NCBI GenBank assembly: GCA_049115735.1
Contig: JAGDZP010000013.1
Location: 239,285-303,284 of the forward strand
Length of the DNA stretch: 64,000 nt
DNA from: CAXBNB01 sp049115735
GTDB taxonomy: Bacteria > Bacteroidota > Bacteroidia > Cytophagales > Cyclobacteriaceae
Direction of reading: 5' to 3'
Below the pieces are notes generated by a model that did no database searches, was not told the DNA's origin, and worked only from the letters and a program-made list of their open reading frames with translations. Shown piece by piece: positions 1 to 7,359 of the stretch. Position 1 is the first letter of the stretch, and each line of letters starts with the position of its first letter. Made by a program: the position numbers and the translations under genes.

Positions 1-118
1 AGTCCCTTGGCAGTATGACAGCAGCTGCTACCACCGGCCCGGCTAGGCAACCACGTCCTGCTTCATCACAGCCTGCTTCTGTCAGTTGATCTTGAAAATA
101 GGGGAGTAGATTGCTCAT
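1..118 (-). CDS. rnhB: Ribonuclease HII, N-terminal part (runs off the left edge)
   Basis: Only the first 39 codons lie in the window; the gene continues beyond base 1. Reading the minus strand from the ATG at 118 gives a protein with GCDEAGRGCLAGPVVAAAVI at about residues 16-35. This is the signature of RNase HII: the DEAGRG motif carries the first catalytic acidic pair, and the GPVVAAAV strand follows in the family. RNase HII cuts the RNA strand of RNA-DNA hybrids and removes single ribonucleotides from DNA using Mg or Mn. The short lead-in before the motif is normal for this family. The call rests on the motif alone because the rest of the protein is outside the window. Confidence 0.9.
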   Translation of the reverse strand, partial: MSNLLPYFQDQLTEAGCDEAGRGCLAGPVVAAAVILPRD

Positions 119-223
119 TGCCTGCTAAACTAATGAAACCCGTTGGAATCAAATTGATAATGCCAGGTTAGATTTTTTCCACACAAATTATTACCTTCCT
201 GACTGAATAAAACAACTATACAT

Positions 224-1063
224 ATGAATCAAAAATCAAGAAGAAATTTCCTCAAAGTATCAGGACTGGCAGCAGCAGGTACTTTGGTGTCCATAGACTC
301 ATCTAATGCATTGGCAGCTCCGGCAAAAGGCTCAGAAATAAAACTGGGAGTGGCATCCTACAGCCTCAGGAAATTTAGCACAGCTGAAGCCCTGGCCATG
401 ACTAAACGAGTTGGACTGAACTATATATGCTACAAAAGTATGCATCTGGCCATGGATGCTTCGGTGGATGAATTGAAAGCGGCTGGTAAAGCTGCCTACG
501 ATGCAGGTGTGAATTTGTATGGAGCTGGTGTAGTGTACATGAAGAGCAAGGAAGCCGTTGACCAGGCATTCGAATATGCCAAACATGCCGGTATGTCGGT
601 CATCGTGGGAGTTCCAAATCATGAACTGCTAGGCTATGTCAACGATAAAATCAAAACTTATAACATCAAAGTAGCTATACACAATCATGGTCCTGGAGAT
701 AAGCTATATCCTAGCCCTGAAAGTATTTACGAAAAGGTAAAAGACCTTGACCCTCGTTTTGGAATGTGTATGGATATTGGCCACACGCAGAGGATAAAAC
801 ATGATCCTATTGCATCAGCGAAAAAATACTTTGACCGCTTATTTGATGTGCACCTGAAAGACGTGGATAAGTCGGAAGCTGACGGCAAGACGATCGAGAT
901 TGGTAGGGGAGTAATAGACATTCCGGGTTTCCTGGAAGTAATTGTGAAGAAGGGTTACCAGGGCGTATTAAGTGTAGAATATGAAAAAGATGCGGATGAT
1001 CCGCTTGCTGGTTTGGCAGAATCTGTTGGGTATGTGAAGGGTTGTCTGGCAACAATCGGCTAA
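224..1063 (+). CDS. Secreted sugar phosphate isomerase/epimerase-like TIM-barrel protein
   Basis: The 279-residue protein starts with a twin-arginine signal (SRRNFLKVSG, residues 5-14, then a hydrophobic stretch to about residue 31), so it is probably exported folded by Tat. The rest fits the xylose-isomerase-like TIM barrel (AP endonuclease 2 family). Candidate metal ligands are in IHNHG (152-156), MDIGH (183-187), VHLKD (209-213) and VEYE near 251-254. Family members isomerise or epimerise sugars, or act on 3-keto sugars. In Bacteroidota such Tat-exported copies usually sit among carbohydrate genes, but the neighbours here (rnhB, tsaC) give no substrate. Function beyond the fold is not determined. 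Confidence 0.8.
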   Translation: MNQKSRRNFLKVSGLAAAGTLVSIDSSNALAAPAKGSEIKLGVASYSLRKFSTAEALAMTKRVGLNYICYKSMHLAMDASVDELKAAGKAAYDAGVNLYGAGVVYMKSKEAVDQAFEYAKHAGMSVIVGVPNHELLGYVNDKIKTYNIKVAIHNHGPGDKLYPSPESIYEKVKDLDPRFGMCMDIGHTQRIKHDPIASAKKYFDRLFDVHLKDVDKSEADGKTIEIGRGVIDIPGFLEVIVKKGYQGVLSVEYEKDADDPLAGLAESVGYVKGCLATIG

Positions 1064-1279
1064 AACTAAAAACTATTTGCTAGAAGACGATAAATTTGAT
1101 TTCGCATAAAGCCGACGATAGAAAAAAGTTGTGCACTAGCGGTTTTGGATAATAGGTTTTTGGCTAAGATAAAAAGCCCAGTTCCCAAGACCGAGTACCC
1201 AAGGCCTGATTAAAGTAAAGCCCAGGCCAAAAGGCTCTGAATGAGGGTTCTTATTGTTATTATATCTAATTCAGGTTTA

Positions 1280-1777
1280 CTAAGTAATATGTATTTTCTG
1301 TCCTAATGACTCCTCCAGAAGCTGATGGATTCTGAAGGTTTGCTCTACACCTAGTTTTTGTCCAAATTGAGATATGAGATACAGCACAACAGCAAATACG
1401 GCCATAACGACTGTAATCCAAAGTGCCCAGGGATCTTTATCCAATGACCATTGCGAGAGCCCAAAAAACAAACTGAAAAGACCAAGTACACCAGTAGCCA
1501 CATAGCCAAAAGCGATCACTGTCCAGACGGTAGGATTAGGTCCGTACAGTCCCCGGATGAGGGTTTTTCCATCCTCTTCTGAAAAAGAAAGCGTCAGCTG
1601 TGGTGACCAAAAATGGATGTCCTGAATCTTTATTTTTAGGGTAATGAAATCTGGCAGGAACACGCCAATACATGGGCTGTTGTCTTCTTTGGTTTTGTCT
1701 TGTATAACCTTCTGGATTTCTTCTGATTTTAATTCGCTTTCTGTTTTGAAGCGTGGACGTATTCTTATGCTTGTCAT
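1280..1777 (-). CDS. Hypothetical protein with two membrane segments
   Basis: I do not recognise a family. The 165-residue protein has a soluble N-terminal half of about 80 residues rich in charged residues, then two hydrophobic segments at about 83-107 and 117-136. A short cytosolic or external tail ends in EQTFRIHQLLEESLGQKIHI. It is transcribed divergently from tsaC, with about 150 bases between the starts. The ATG at 1777 is the natural start. The two-helix architecture suggests a small integral membrane protein; nothing seen points to a specific role. Confidence 0.6.
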   Translation of the reverse strand: MTSIRIRPRFKTESELKSEEIQKVIQDKTKEDNSPCIGVFLPDFITLKIKIQDIHFWSPQLTLSFSEEDGKTLIRGLYGPNPTVWTVIAFGYVATGVLGLFSLFFGLSQWSLDKDPWALWITVVMAVFAVVLYLISQFGQKLGVEQTFRIHQLLEESLGQKIHIT

Positions 1778-1927
1778 AGTTTATTGCAAAGATTTAAAAA
1801 TAAGGCATTTGGCCAGCCTTCACCGACTTATTCGACTGATTTTTATCAGTTTTCAGGTTTCCAACAATCGGGTGGTAATCATTGCTAAAGAGTAGTCATT
1901 TATTACCTTCGCAGTTCAATTGCGTCT

Positions 1928-2548
1928 ATGGCCAAAATTGGTACTGATATTGATTATGCGGCAAGCTTGCTCAAGCAAGGAAAGATAATAGCCATACCCA
2001 CCGAAACTGTTTATGGATTGGCTGGTAATGCGCTGGATCATGATGTGGTTAAAGACATTTACGAAGTAAAGAACAGGCCTTTTACGCTACCGATGATTGC
2101 ACAGGTTAACAGAATTCGTAAGGTTAAAGAGTTGATCAAAAACGTGCCGGTAGCTGCTAAAATTCTGGCTCAGAAATATTGGCCGGGCGCGCTAACGCTT
2201 GTGCTGGAAAGAGCAGATGTCGTTCCAGATATATTGGTGAATGGAGGGGATACCGTTGGTGTAAGAATTTCTGACCACATGATGACACTGGAGCTATTGT
2301 ACAAGTTGGACTTCCCCGTGGCTGTGCCAAGCGCCAATATTCATGGAGAAAAAAGCCCAACAACCGCTGAGGAAGTGAATGAGCAGCTAGGGGATAAAAT
2401 CGAGTATATTTTGGATGGGGGAAAATGTAGTGTGGGGCTGGAGTCGACTATCGTGGGCTTTAATGGTGAAGAGCCGATCATATTTCGTGAGGGGGCTATT
2501 TCCAAAGAAGAAATTTTGGAAGCAATTGATAATGAAGAAACTGACTGA
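1928..2548 (+). CDS. tsaC: L-threonylcarbamoyladenylate synthase
   Basis: This 206-residue protein is a single YrdC/Sua5 domain. The nucleotide-binding start KIIAIPTETVYGLAGNA is at about residues 19-35. The KNRPFTLPM segment is near 49-57 and the family's PSANIHGEKSPTTAEEV block is near 134-150. It makes threonylcarbamoyl-AMP from threonine, bicarbonate and ATP, the first step of t6A modification at position 37 of ANN-decoding tRNAs. There is no C-terminal Sua5 extension, so it is the short TsaC-type form. It is 33 bases upstream of pgk on the same strand and may be cotranscribed with it. Confidence 0.92.
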   Translation: MAKIGTDIDYAASLLKQGKIIAIPTETVYGLAGNALDHDVVKDIYEVKNRPFTLPMIAQVNRIRKVKELIKNVPVAAKILAQKYWPGALTLVLERADVVPDILVNGGDTVGVRISDHMMTLELLYKLDFPVAVPSANIHGEKSPTTAEEVNEQLGDKIEYILDGGKCSVGLESTIVGFNGEEPIIFREGAISKEEILEAIDNEETD

Positions 2549-2581
2549 ATTAGAATAAAAGAACTAAACAGAATTTGAAAA

Positions 2582-3769
2582 ATGAGAAATCTTGATGATT
2601 ACAACTTTGCTGGGAAAAAGGCTCTGATAAGAGTGGACTTCAATGTGCCCCTGAATGAAAACTTTGAAATAACAGACTTTACGAGAATTAAGGCAGCTAC
2701 GCCTACTATTAAAAAAATATTGGCTGATGGTGGATCAGCTATATTAATGAGTCACCTTGGAAGACCAAAAACTGGCCCTGAAGAAAAATTCTCTTTAAAG
2801 CACCTGATTTCGGAGTTGTCTGAGCGTTTCGGTACAACAGTCAAATTTGCTGATGATTGTATTGGCGAAAGTGCTACTGAATTGGCTACAGGTCTTCAAA
2901 GTGGTGAAGTATTGTTGTTGGAAAACTTGAGATTCTATAAAGAAGAAACCAAAGGCGATGAAGCCTTTGCAGAAAAGCTATCTAAGCTTGGTGATGTATA
3001 TGTGAATGATGCTTTTGGTACCGCACACAGAGCACATGCCTCTACTACTATTGTTGCTAAGTTCTTTGAAGAAAAAATATGCGGCTATGTGATGCAGGCT
3101 GAGTTGGATAATGCTGAAAAAGTACTCAACAATCCGGTGAGACCATTCACAGCAATCATGGGCGGTGCAAAGGTTTCTGATAAAATTTTAATCATAGAAA
3201 AACTATTGGATAAGGTGGACAACCTAATCATCGGTGGTGGAATGTCCTATACATTTTCTAAGGCTAGCGGTGGCTCAATTGGAAACTCGCTTTGCGAAGA
3301 TGATAAAATGGAATTGACCAAGGAGCTAGTAGAAAAAGCAGCAGCTAAGGGGGTGAAATTATATCTCCCTGAAGATAATCTGATAGCTGATGATTTTAGC
3401 AATGACGCCAACACTCAGGTGGTAGGAAAAGGTGAGATTCCTGATGGCTGGGAAGGTCTTGATATTGGACCTGAAACCATTAAGCTATTCAGTGAAGTTG
3501 TGGGTAATTCTAAAACCATCCTTTGGAACGGGCCTATGGGCGTATTTGAATTCGAAACTTTTGCGAAAGGTACTGACGCCATTGCGGAATCTGTGGTAGA
3601 CGCTACAAATGGTGGAGGCTTCTCATTGATAGGTGGTGGAGACTCTGCGTCTGCGATTAACAATCTAGGGTATGGAGATCAAGTGTCTTACGTATCTACT
3701 GGTGGTGGTGCATTATTAGAATATATGGAAGGCAAAGTGCTTCCGGGTGTAGCGGCGTTAGACGCATAG
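2582..3769 (+). CDS. pgk: Phosphoglycerate kinase
   Basis: The full-length 395-residue enzyme transfers phosphate between 1,3-bisphosphoglycerate and ADP in glycolysis. Visible landmarks are KALIRVDFNVPL (residues 13-24) and the substrate loop SHLGRPK near 58-64. Further on are LLENLRFYKEE near 116-126, the nucleotide-domain start IMGGAKVSDKI near 192-202, WNGPMGVFEFE near 315-325, and the phosphate-binding GGGDSASAI near 351-359. All parts of both Rossmann-like domains are present. It follows tsaC and is closed by a strong hairpin terminator starting at 3792. Confidence 0.97.
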   Translation: MRNLDDYNFAGKKALIRVDFNVPLNENFEITDFTRIKAATPTIKKILADGGSAILMSHLGRPKTGPEEKFSLKHLISELSERFGTTVKFADDCIGESATELATGLQSGEVLLLENLRFYKEETKGDEAFAEKLSKLGDVYVNDAFGTAHRAHASTTIVAKFFEEKICGYVMQAELDNAEKVLNNPVRPFTAIMGGAKVSDKILIIEKLLDKVDNLIIGGGMSYTFSKASGGSIGNSLCEDDKMELTKELVEKAAAKGVKLYLPEDNLIADDFSNDANTQVVGKGEIPDGWEGLDIGPETIKLFSEVVGNSKTILWNGPMGVFEFETFAKGTDAIAESVVDATNGGGFSLIGGGDSASAINNLGYGDQVSYVSTGGGALLEYMEGKVLPGVAALDA

Positions 3770-3791
3770 ACCAAGTATATAAAAACATTTG

Positions 3792-3826
3792 AAATGGTGT
3801 CGCTAGCAATAGTGACACCATTTTTT
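3792..3826 (+). terminator. Intrinsic terminator after pgk
   Basis: Bases 3792-3805 pair with 3810-3823 (one G-T wobble) around a GCAA loop, a GNRA-type tetraloop. A run of T follows at 3821-3826. It lies 23 bases after the pgk stop codon. Confidence 0.85.
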
Positions 3827-4158
3827 GTTTCTGAATTTGTTTGTCAGTAATTGAAGGGGTCTTCCTCCCGGCGCAAGTGTTTTTCCATTGTGCTACAATC
3901 AATGTTTATTAGGCTTGGGTAAAGAGTTTGTGTCGGTGGCCTGTGGAGGCGGATGAATATAACTCAGCTCTTTCATTTTCTCGCCTAAATGAAAACGAAA
4001 CAAAAGAAAAGGCGCCACGAAAGAAACACTCTGAGATAGATTGGAGCTCATTCAAACATTACGAGGCGGGTGTCACGCCTTTCGTGGACATCCGCCCTCG
4101 AATGTGAACAACCTTCGATACAATTTGTGGCATTTAGGCTAGCGCTTCAATAGGCCTC
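3827..4158. other. Intergenic element with inverted repeats, no gene found
   Basis: About 330 bases between the pgk terminator and the next gene hold no convincing open reading frame. Bases about 3945-4110 are richer in G and C than the surroundings. CCACGAAAG at 4015-4023 is repeated inverted as CTTTCGTGG at 4079-4087. GAGGCGGGTGTC near 4051 is an imperfect inverted match to the GGACATCCGCCCTC stretch ending near 4099. It may be a dispersed intergenic repeat or the remnant of a small mobile element; the window holds only one copy that I can see. Confidence 0.35.
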
Positions 4159-4731
4159 TCAATAGTTGATGTTGTGTAAGTTATAAAACTCAACAACATC
4201 GATTATTTTACTCAGTTGGTATTTGCTTTGAATGAAATACTCCACCGCCTGAGGAGAATCTGCGACCAGGGTAGCCATTGATTTTTTGTAATTGCCATGC
4301 GTTAAAAAATGGGCTACACCGCCTTTTTTGGCTAAAAACTCAACGTTTGACCCCAGAGCCATTGTCGAAGGGATGTCGACATAAAGATCTATTGTTCCTT
4401 TGGATACTACTTTCAGCAGTTTCTTGCAGTGCTTTTTTCGGTACTCATATTCTACTGTTTCGAAGACGGCCTCCGCATGTGACAGGTATATTATTTCTTC
4501 CTTGGTTAACGTGTGATGCTCACCTTTTAACTGGATAGGAATCTCTTCACCATAGAAAAATGAAATTGGCAGCATGCAGTTCAGTGTATCACTGTCCGTT
4601 GTTATTATTACCCCAGGACCGAGTTGAGTGGGGCTGGTTTCCTGAGCAGTAAGGTGATTTTTTGTTCCCAGAATCATTAAGAAAAATACTAGGATAGGGA
4701 AATATGAAAAGTGCTTATGTTTTCGATTCAT
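4159..4731 (-). CDS. Hypothetical secreted protein
   Basis: I do not recognise a family with certainty. The 190-residue protein has a basic start and one hydrophobic segment (FSYFPILVFFLMILGT, about residues 8-23) that fits an export signal. The rest looks soluble. The early part (GVIITTDSDTLNCMLPI) resembles the start of small Bacteroidota secreted proteins in which a field described by DTLxC leads into beta strands. The middle is charged and lysine-rich. It is divergent from the sulfur operon starting at 4927, with that operon's operator between them. Stop at 4159, ATG at 4731. Confidence 0.6.
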   Translation of the reverse strand: MNRKHKHFSYFPILVFFLMILGTKNHLTAQETSPTQLGPGVIITTDSDTLNCMLPISFFYGEEIPIQLKGEHHTLTKEEIIYLSHAEAVFETVEYEYRKKHCKKLLKVVSKGTIDLYVDIPSTMALGSNVEFLAKKGGVAHFLTHGNYKKSMATLVADSPQAVEYFIQSKYQLSKIIDVVEFYNLHNINY

Positions 4732-4853
4732 CTAAACTTTTGCGCCTGGTAGTTTTGGAATTTAATTCACTAACGTGATAATCCTGCGTGCTCGTATTTA
4801 GTGAGTCAAATAATTTGCTTAGAAGGTGGTTAAGTGCTACCTCAATGCAGTCT

Positions 4854-4897
4854 GTAACTTTTGTTACCCCTTAGGAAATCCAGCCAACATACTTTTG
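4854..4897 (+). promoter_or_regulatory. Crp/Fnr-geometry operator plus -7 box of the sulfur operon
   Basis: GTAAC (4854-4858), TTTT, GTTAC (4863-4867) form a perfect 5+4+5 inverted repeat. Exactly 22 bases later TACTTTTG (4890-4897) matches the Bacteroidota -7 consensus TAnnTTTG. No separate -33 TTTG is at the usual distance. The operator centre is 36.5 bases before the last base of the -7 box, which places it at about -41 relative to the expected transcription start, where class II activators of the Crp/Fnr family bind. The same pattern with the same spacing occurs before the thioredoxin-rhodanese operon at 28403. Confidence 0.65.
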
Positions 4898-4926
4898 TGA
4901 AGTATTTAAATTAAATTAACATAAAA

Positions 4927-6339
4927 ATGAAGATAGAACAGATTTATACAGGCTGCCTGGCACAGGGAGCATACTATATCGAGAGCAATGGCGAGGCTGC
5001 TATTATTGACCCCATGAGGGAGCCTGGTCCATATATTTCCAAAGTGGAATCAGATGATTCAAAAATCAAATATATTTTTGAAACTCACTTTCACGCTGAT
5101 TTTGTTTCTGGCCATGTCGATTTGGCTGAAAAGACCGGGGCAGAAATAGTTTATGGGCCTGGAGCTAAGACCGAATACGAAATACACGAGGCAAGTGATG
5201 GCGAGATATTTGAACTTGGCAAGATCAAAATTGAAGTACTTCATACGCCGGGCCATACCATGGAGAGCAGTTGTTTTTTGCTTTATGATGAGAATGGGAA
5301 AGAACATGCGCTGTTTTCAGGTGACACATTATTTATCGGTGATGTGGGGCGTCCTGATCTGGCTATAAAAAGTGACGTCACTCAAGAAGATTTAGCTGGG
5401 TATCTATATGATAGCCTGAGGGAAAAAGTGATGGTGCTAGCTGATGATGTAATCGTCTATCCAGCACACGGTGCAGGATCGGCATGTGGAAAGAACTTAT
5501 CAAAGTCTACCTGGGATACGCTTGGACACCAGAAGGAAACGAACTACGCGCTAAGGTCAGACATGACCAAAGAAGAATTTATCAAAGAAGTCACCGAGGG
5601 TATTTTGCCTCCACCGCAATACTTCGCTAAGAATGCCATGATGAACAAAACAGGTTATGAAAACCTAGATGATGTACTGAAAAAAGGCAGTGTGCCTTTG
5701 GATGTAGATACCTTTGAGGCAATGGCCAATCACGAGGGAGCATTGGTGTTGGACACTCGTAGCAAAACGGATTTTGCCAATGAACACATTCCAAATTCCA
5801 TTTTCATAGGAATAGATGGGTCATTCGCTCCGTGGGTTGGCGCGTTGGTCACTGACTTAAAGCAACCAATGGTATTAGTAGCTGATGAAGGAAGGGAAGA
5901 AGAGGTCGTCATTAGATTGTCACGCGTTGGATATGATAATACACTTGGTTTCTTAAAGGGTGGATTAGATGCCTGGAAGAACAGCGGGAGAGAAGTAGAT
6001 TCTGTTGAGTCAATATTCGCAGGTGAATTTGCGACCAGGGCAGCTCAGAACCCTGATATTAAAATTGTCGATGTGAGAAAGCCGGGAGAGTTTGCTGCGG
6101 AGCATGTTGAGGCAGCTGAAACCAGACCACTCGATTTTTTCAATGATAAAATGGAAGGTTTGAGCCCTGATGACGAATACTATTTATATTGTGGCAGTGG
6201 TTATCGATCTATCATTGCGGCATCTATTCTCAAGTCGAGAGGATATCACAAGCTCATAGATGTAGCTGGTGGATATGGTGCCATCAAGGAAACAGATATA
6301 CCTAAAACGGACTATGTTTGTCCGTCAACACTACAATAG
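4927..6339 (+). CDS. CstB-like persulfide dioxygenase with two rhodanese domains
   Basis: Three domains are visible in 470 residues. First is a metallo-beta-lactamase fold with THFHADFVSGH (about 54-64), HTPGHTMES, FSGDTLFIGDVGRPDL and PAHGAGSACG, the iron ligands of ETHE1-type persulfide dioxygenases. Next is a rhodanese-like domain (about 255-350) that lacks the catalytic cysteine. Last is a rhodanese domain (about 370-465) with the loop CGSGYRS. This order, with an inactive middle rhodanese, is that of Staphylococcus CstB, which oxidises persulfides and releases thiosulfate or sulfite. Two YeeE/YedE transporter halves follow in the same operon, fitting a sulfide or persulfide detoxification unit. 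The operator at 4854 probably controls it. Confidence 0.85.
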   Translation: MKIEQIYTGCLAQGAYYIESNGEAAIIDPMREPGPYISKVESDDSKIKYIFETHFHADFVSGHVDLAEKTGAEIVYGPGAKTEYEIHEASDGEIFELGKIKIEVLHTPGHTMESSCFLLYDENGKEHALFSGDTLFIGDVGRPDLAIKSDVTQEDLAGYLYDSLREKVMVLADDVIVYPAHGAGSACGKNLSKSTWDTLGHQKETNYALRSDMTKEEFIKEVTEGILPPPQYFAKNAMMNKTGYENLDDVLKKGSVPLDVDTFEAMANHEGALVLDTRSKTDFANEHIPNSIFIGIDGSFAPWVGALVTDLKQPMVLVADEGREEEVVIRLSRVGYDNTLGFLKGGLDAWKNSGREVDSVESIFAGEFATRAAQNPDIKIVDVRKPGEFAAEHVEAAETRPLDFFNDKMEGLSPDDEYYLYCGSGYRSIIAASILKSRGYHKLIDVAGGYGAIKETDIPKTDYVCPSTLQ

Positions 6340-6363
6340 GGGACCAAAGAAAAAGGAATTGAT

Positions 6364-6930
6364 ATGTTAGAAATAATAAGTAAACCATGGCCCTGGTATG
6401 TTTCAGGGCCACTGCTTTCCCTGATCATGCTCACTATGCTGATCCTGGGAAAAAAGTTTGGCGTAAGTAGCAACCTTGTTACTATGTGCTCAATGGCTGG
6501 AGCAGGAAAATTCGCTGAGTATTTTAGAATAGATTGGAAAAAGGATTTATGGAATTTAGTCTTCATATTGGGAGCCTTGATCGGTGGACTAATATCACGT
6601 CAATTCCTGTCATCGGACATGGCAATAGATTTGTCAGCGGCTACCATTGCAGAACTACAATCGATGGGGATCAGTAATCCTGGGAGCGATTATGTGCCGT
6701 CACAGATATTCAGTTGGTCGAGCCTGGGATCTGTGAAAGTATGGATTATGCTCGTGTTGGGTGGAATACTCGTAGGCTTTGGGACACGCTATGGAGATGG
6801 CTGTACTTCAGGACATGGTATCAGTGGTCTGAGCAATTTGCAGCTTCCTTCTTTGATAGCCGTTGTTGGCTTTTTCATTGGTGGTCTTTTCGTGACCCAC
6901 CTTATTCTCCCTTATCTAATCACACTTTAA
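6364..6930 (+). CDS. YeeE/YedE family sulfur transporter, N-terminal half
   Basis: The 188-residue membrane protein has several hydrophobic segments and the conserved YeeE/YedE motif GDGCTSGHGISGL at about residues 142-154. The cysteine in that motif is the kind of residue that handles thiosulfate in the TsuA transporter. Full-length members carry two copies of this module; here the gene encodes one half and the next gene the other. It starts 24 bases after the persulfide dioxygenase gene, so all three are probably on one transcript. Substrate (thiosulfate, persulfide or another sulfur species) is inferred from context. Confidence 0.82.
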   Translation: MLEIISKPWPWYVSGPLLSLIMLTMLILGKKFGVSSNLVTMCSMAGAGKFAEYFRIDWKKDLWNLVFILGALIGGLISRQFLSSDMAIDLSAATIAELQSMGISNPGSDYVPSQIFSWSSLGSVKVWIMLVLGGILVGFGTRYGDGCTSGHGISGLSNLQLPSLIAVVGFFIGGLFVTHLILPYLITL

Positions 6931-6939
6931 TTCACAGCT

Positions 6940-7353
6940 ATGAAGTTTATAAAGTATTTATTTGTAGGGATCATATTCGGCATCATTTTGAGTAAGTCAG
7001 AAGCCATATCCTGGTTTAGGATTTATGAGATGTTCAAGTTCCAGTCTTTCCACATGTATGGGATTATCGGTTCGGCTGTAGTTGTAGGAGCAATTGCCAC
7101 AATTATCTTGAAACAGCTCAATGTGAAATCAATTGGTGGAGATGAACTGAAATATAGTGTCAAGCCACTTACTCCAAAGAGATATCTAATTGGTGGAACC
7201 ATCTTCGGTATGGGCTGGGCAATGACCGGTGCATGTCCGGGACCAATCTTCGTGCTTCTTGGCCAAGGGTTTACGATTATGTTAATCGTTTTGGTTAGTG
7301 CATTGTTTGGAGCTTTTCTTTATGGCCTGGCGAAAGATAAGTTGCCGCATTAA
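6940..7353 (+). CDS. YeeE/YedE family sulfur transporter, C-terminal half (DUF6691 type)
   Basis: The 137-residue membrane protein has about four hydrophobic segments and the half-motif GMGWAMTGACPGPIFVLLGQG at about residues 91-111. This is equivalent to the cysteine-containing motif of the partner gene. It begins 10 bases after the partner's stop codon. The two halves probably assemble into one transporter, as in many Bacteroidota and Proteobacteria where the pair lies beside rhodanese or persulfide dioxygenase genes. It ends the operon; the following gene is on the other strand, 6 bases away. Confidence 0.8.
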   Translation: MKFIKYLFVGIIFGIILSKSEAISWFRIYEMFKFQSFHMYGIIGSAVVVGAIATIILKQLNVKSIGGDELKYSVKPLTPKRYLIGGTIFGMGWAMTGACPGPIFVLLGQGFTIMLIVLVSALFGAFLYGLAKDKLPH

Positions 7354-7359
7354 GTAGAA

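Noticed and set aside
1200..1230. Inverted repeat GGCCTG / CAGGCC between the first two complete genes
   Set aside because: Only 6 bp with a 14-base loop and no T-run; too weak to call a terminator or operator.
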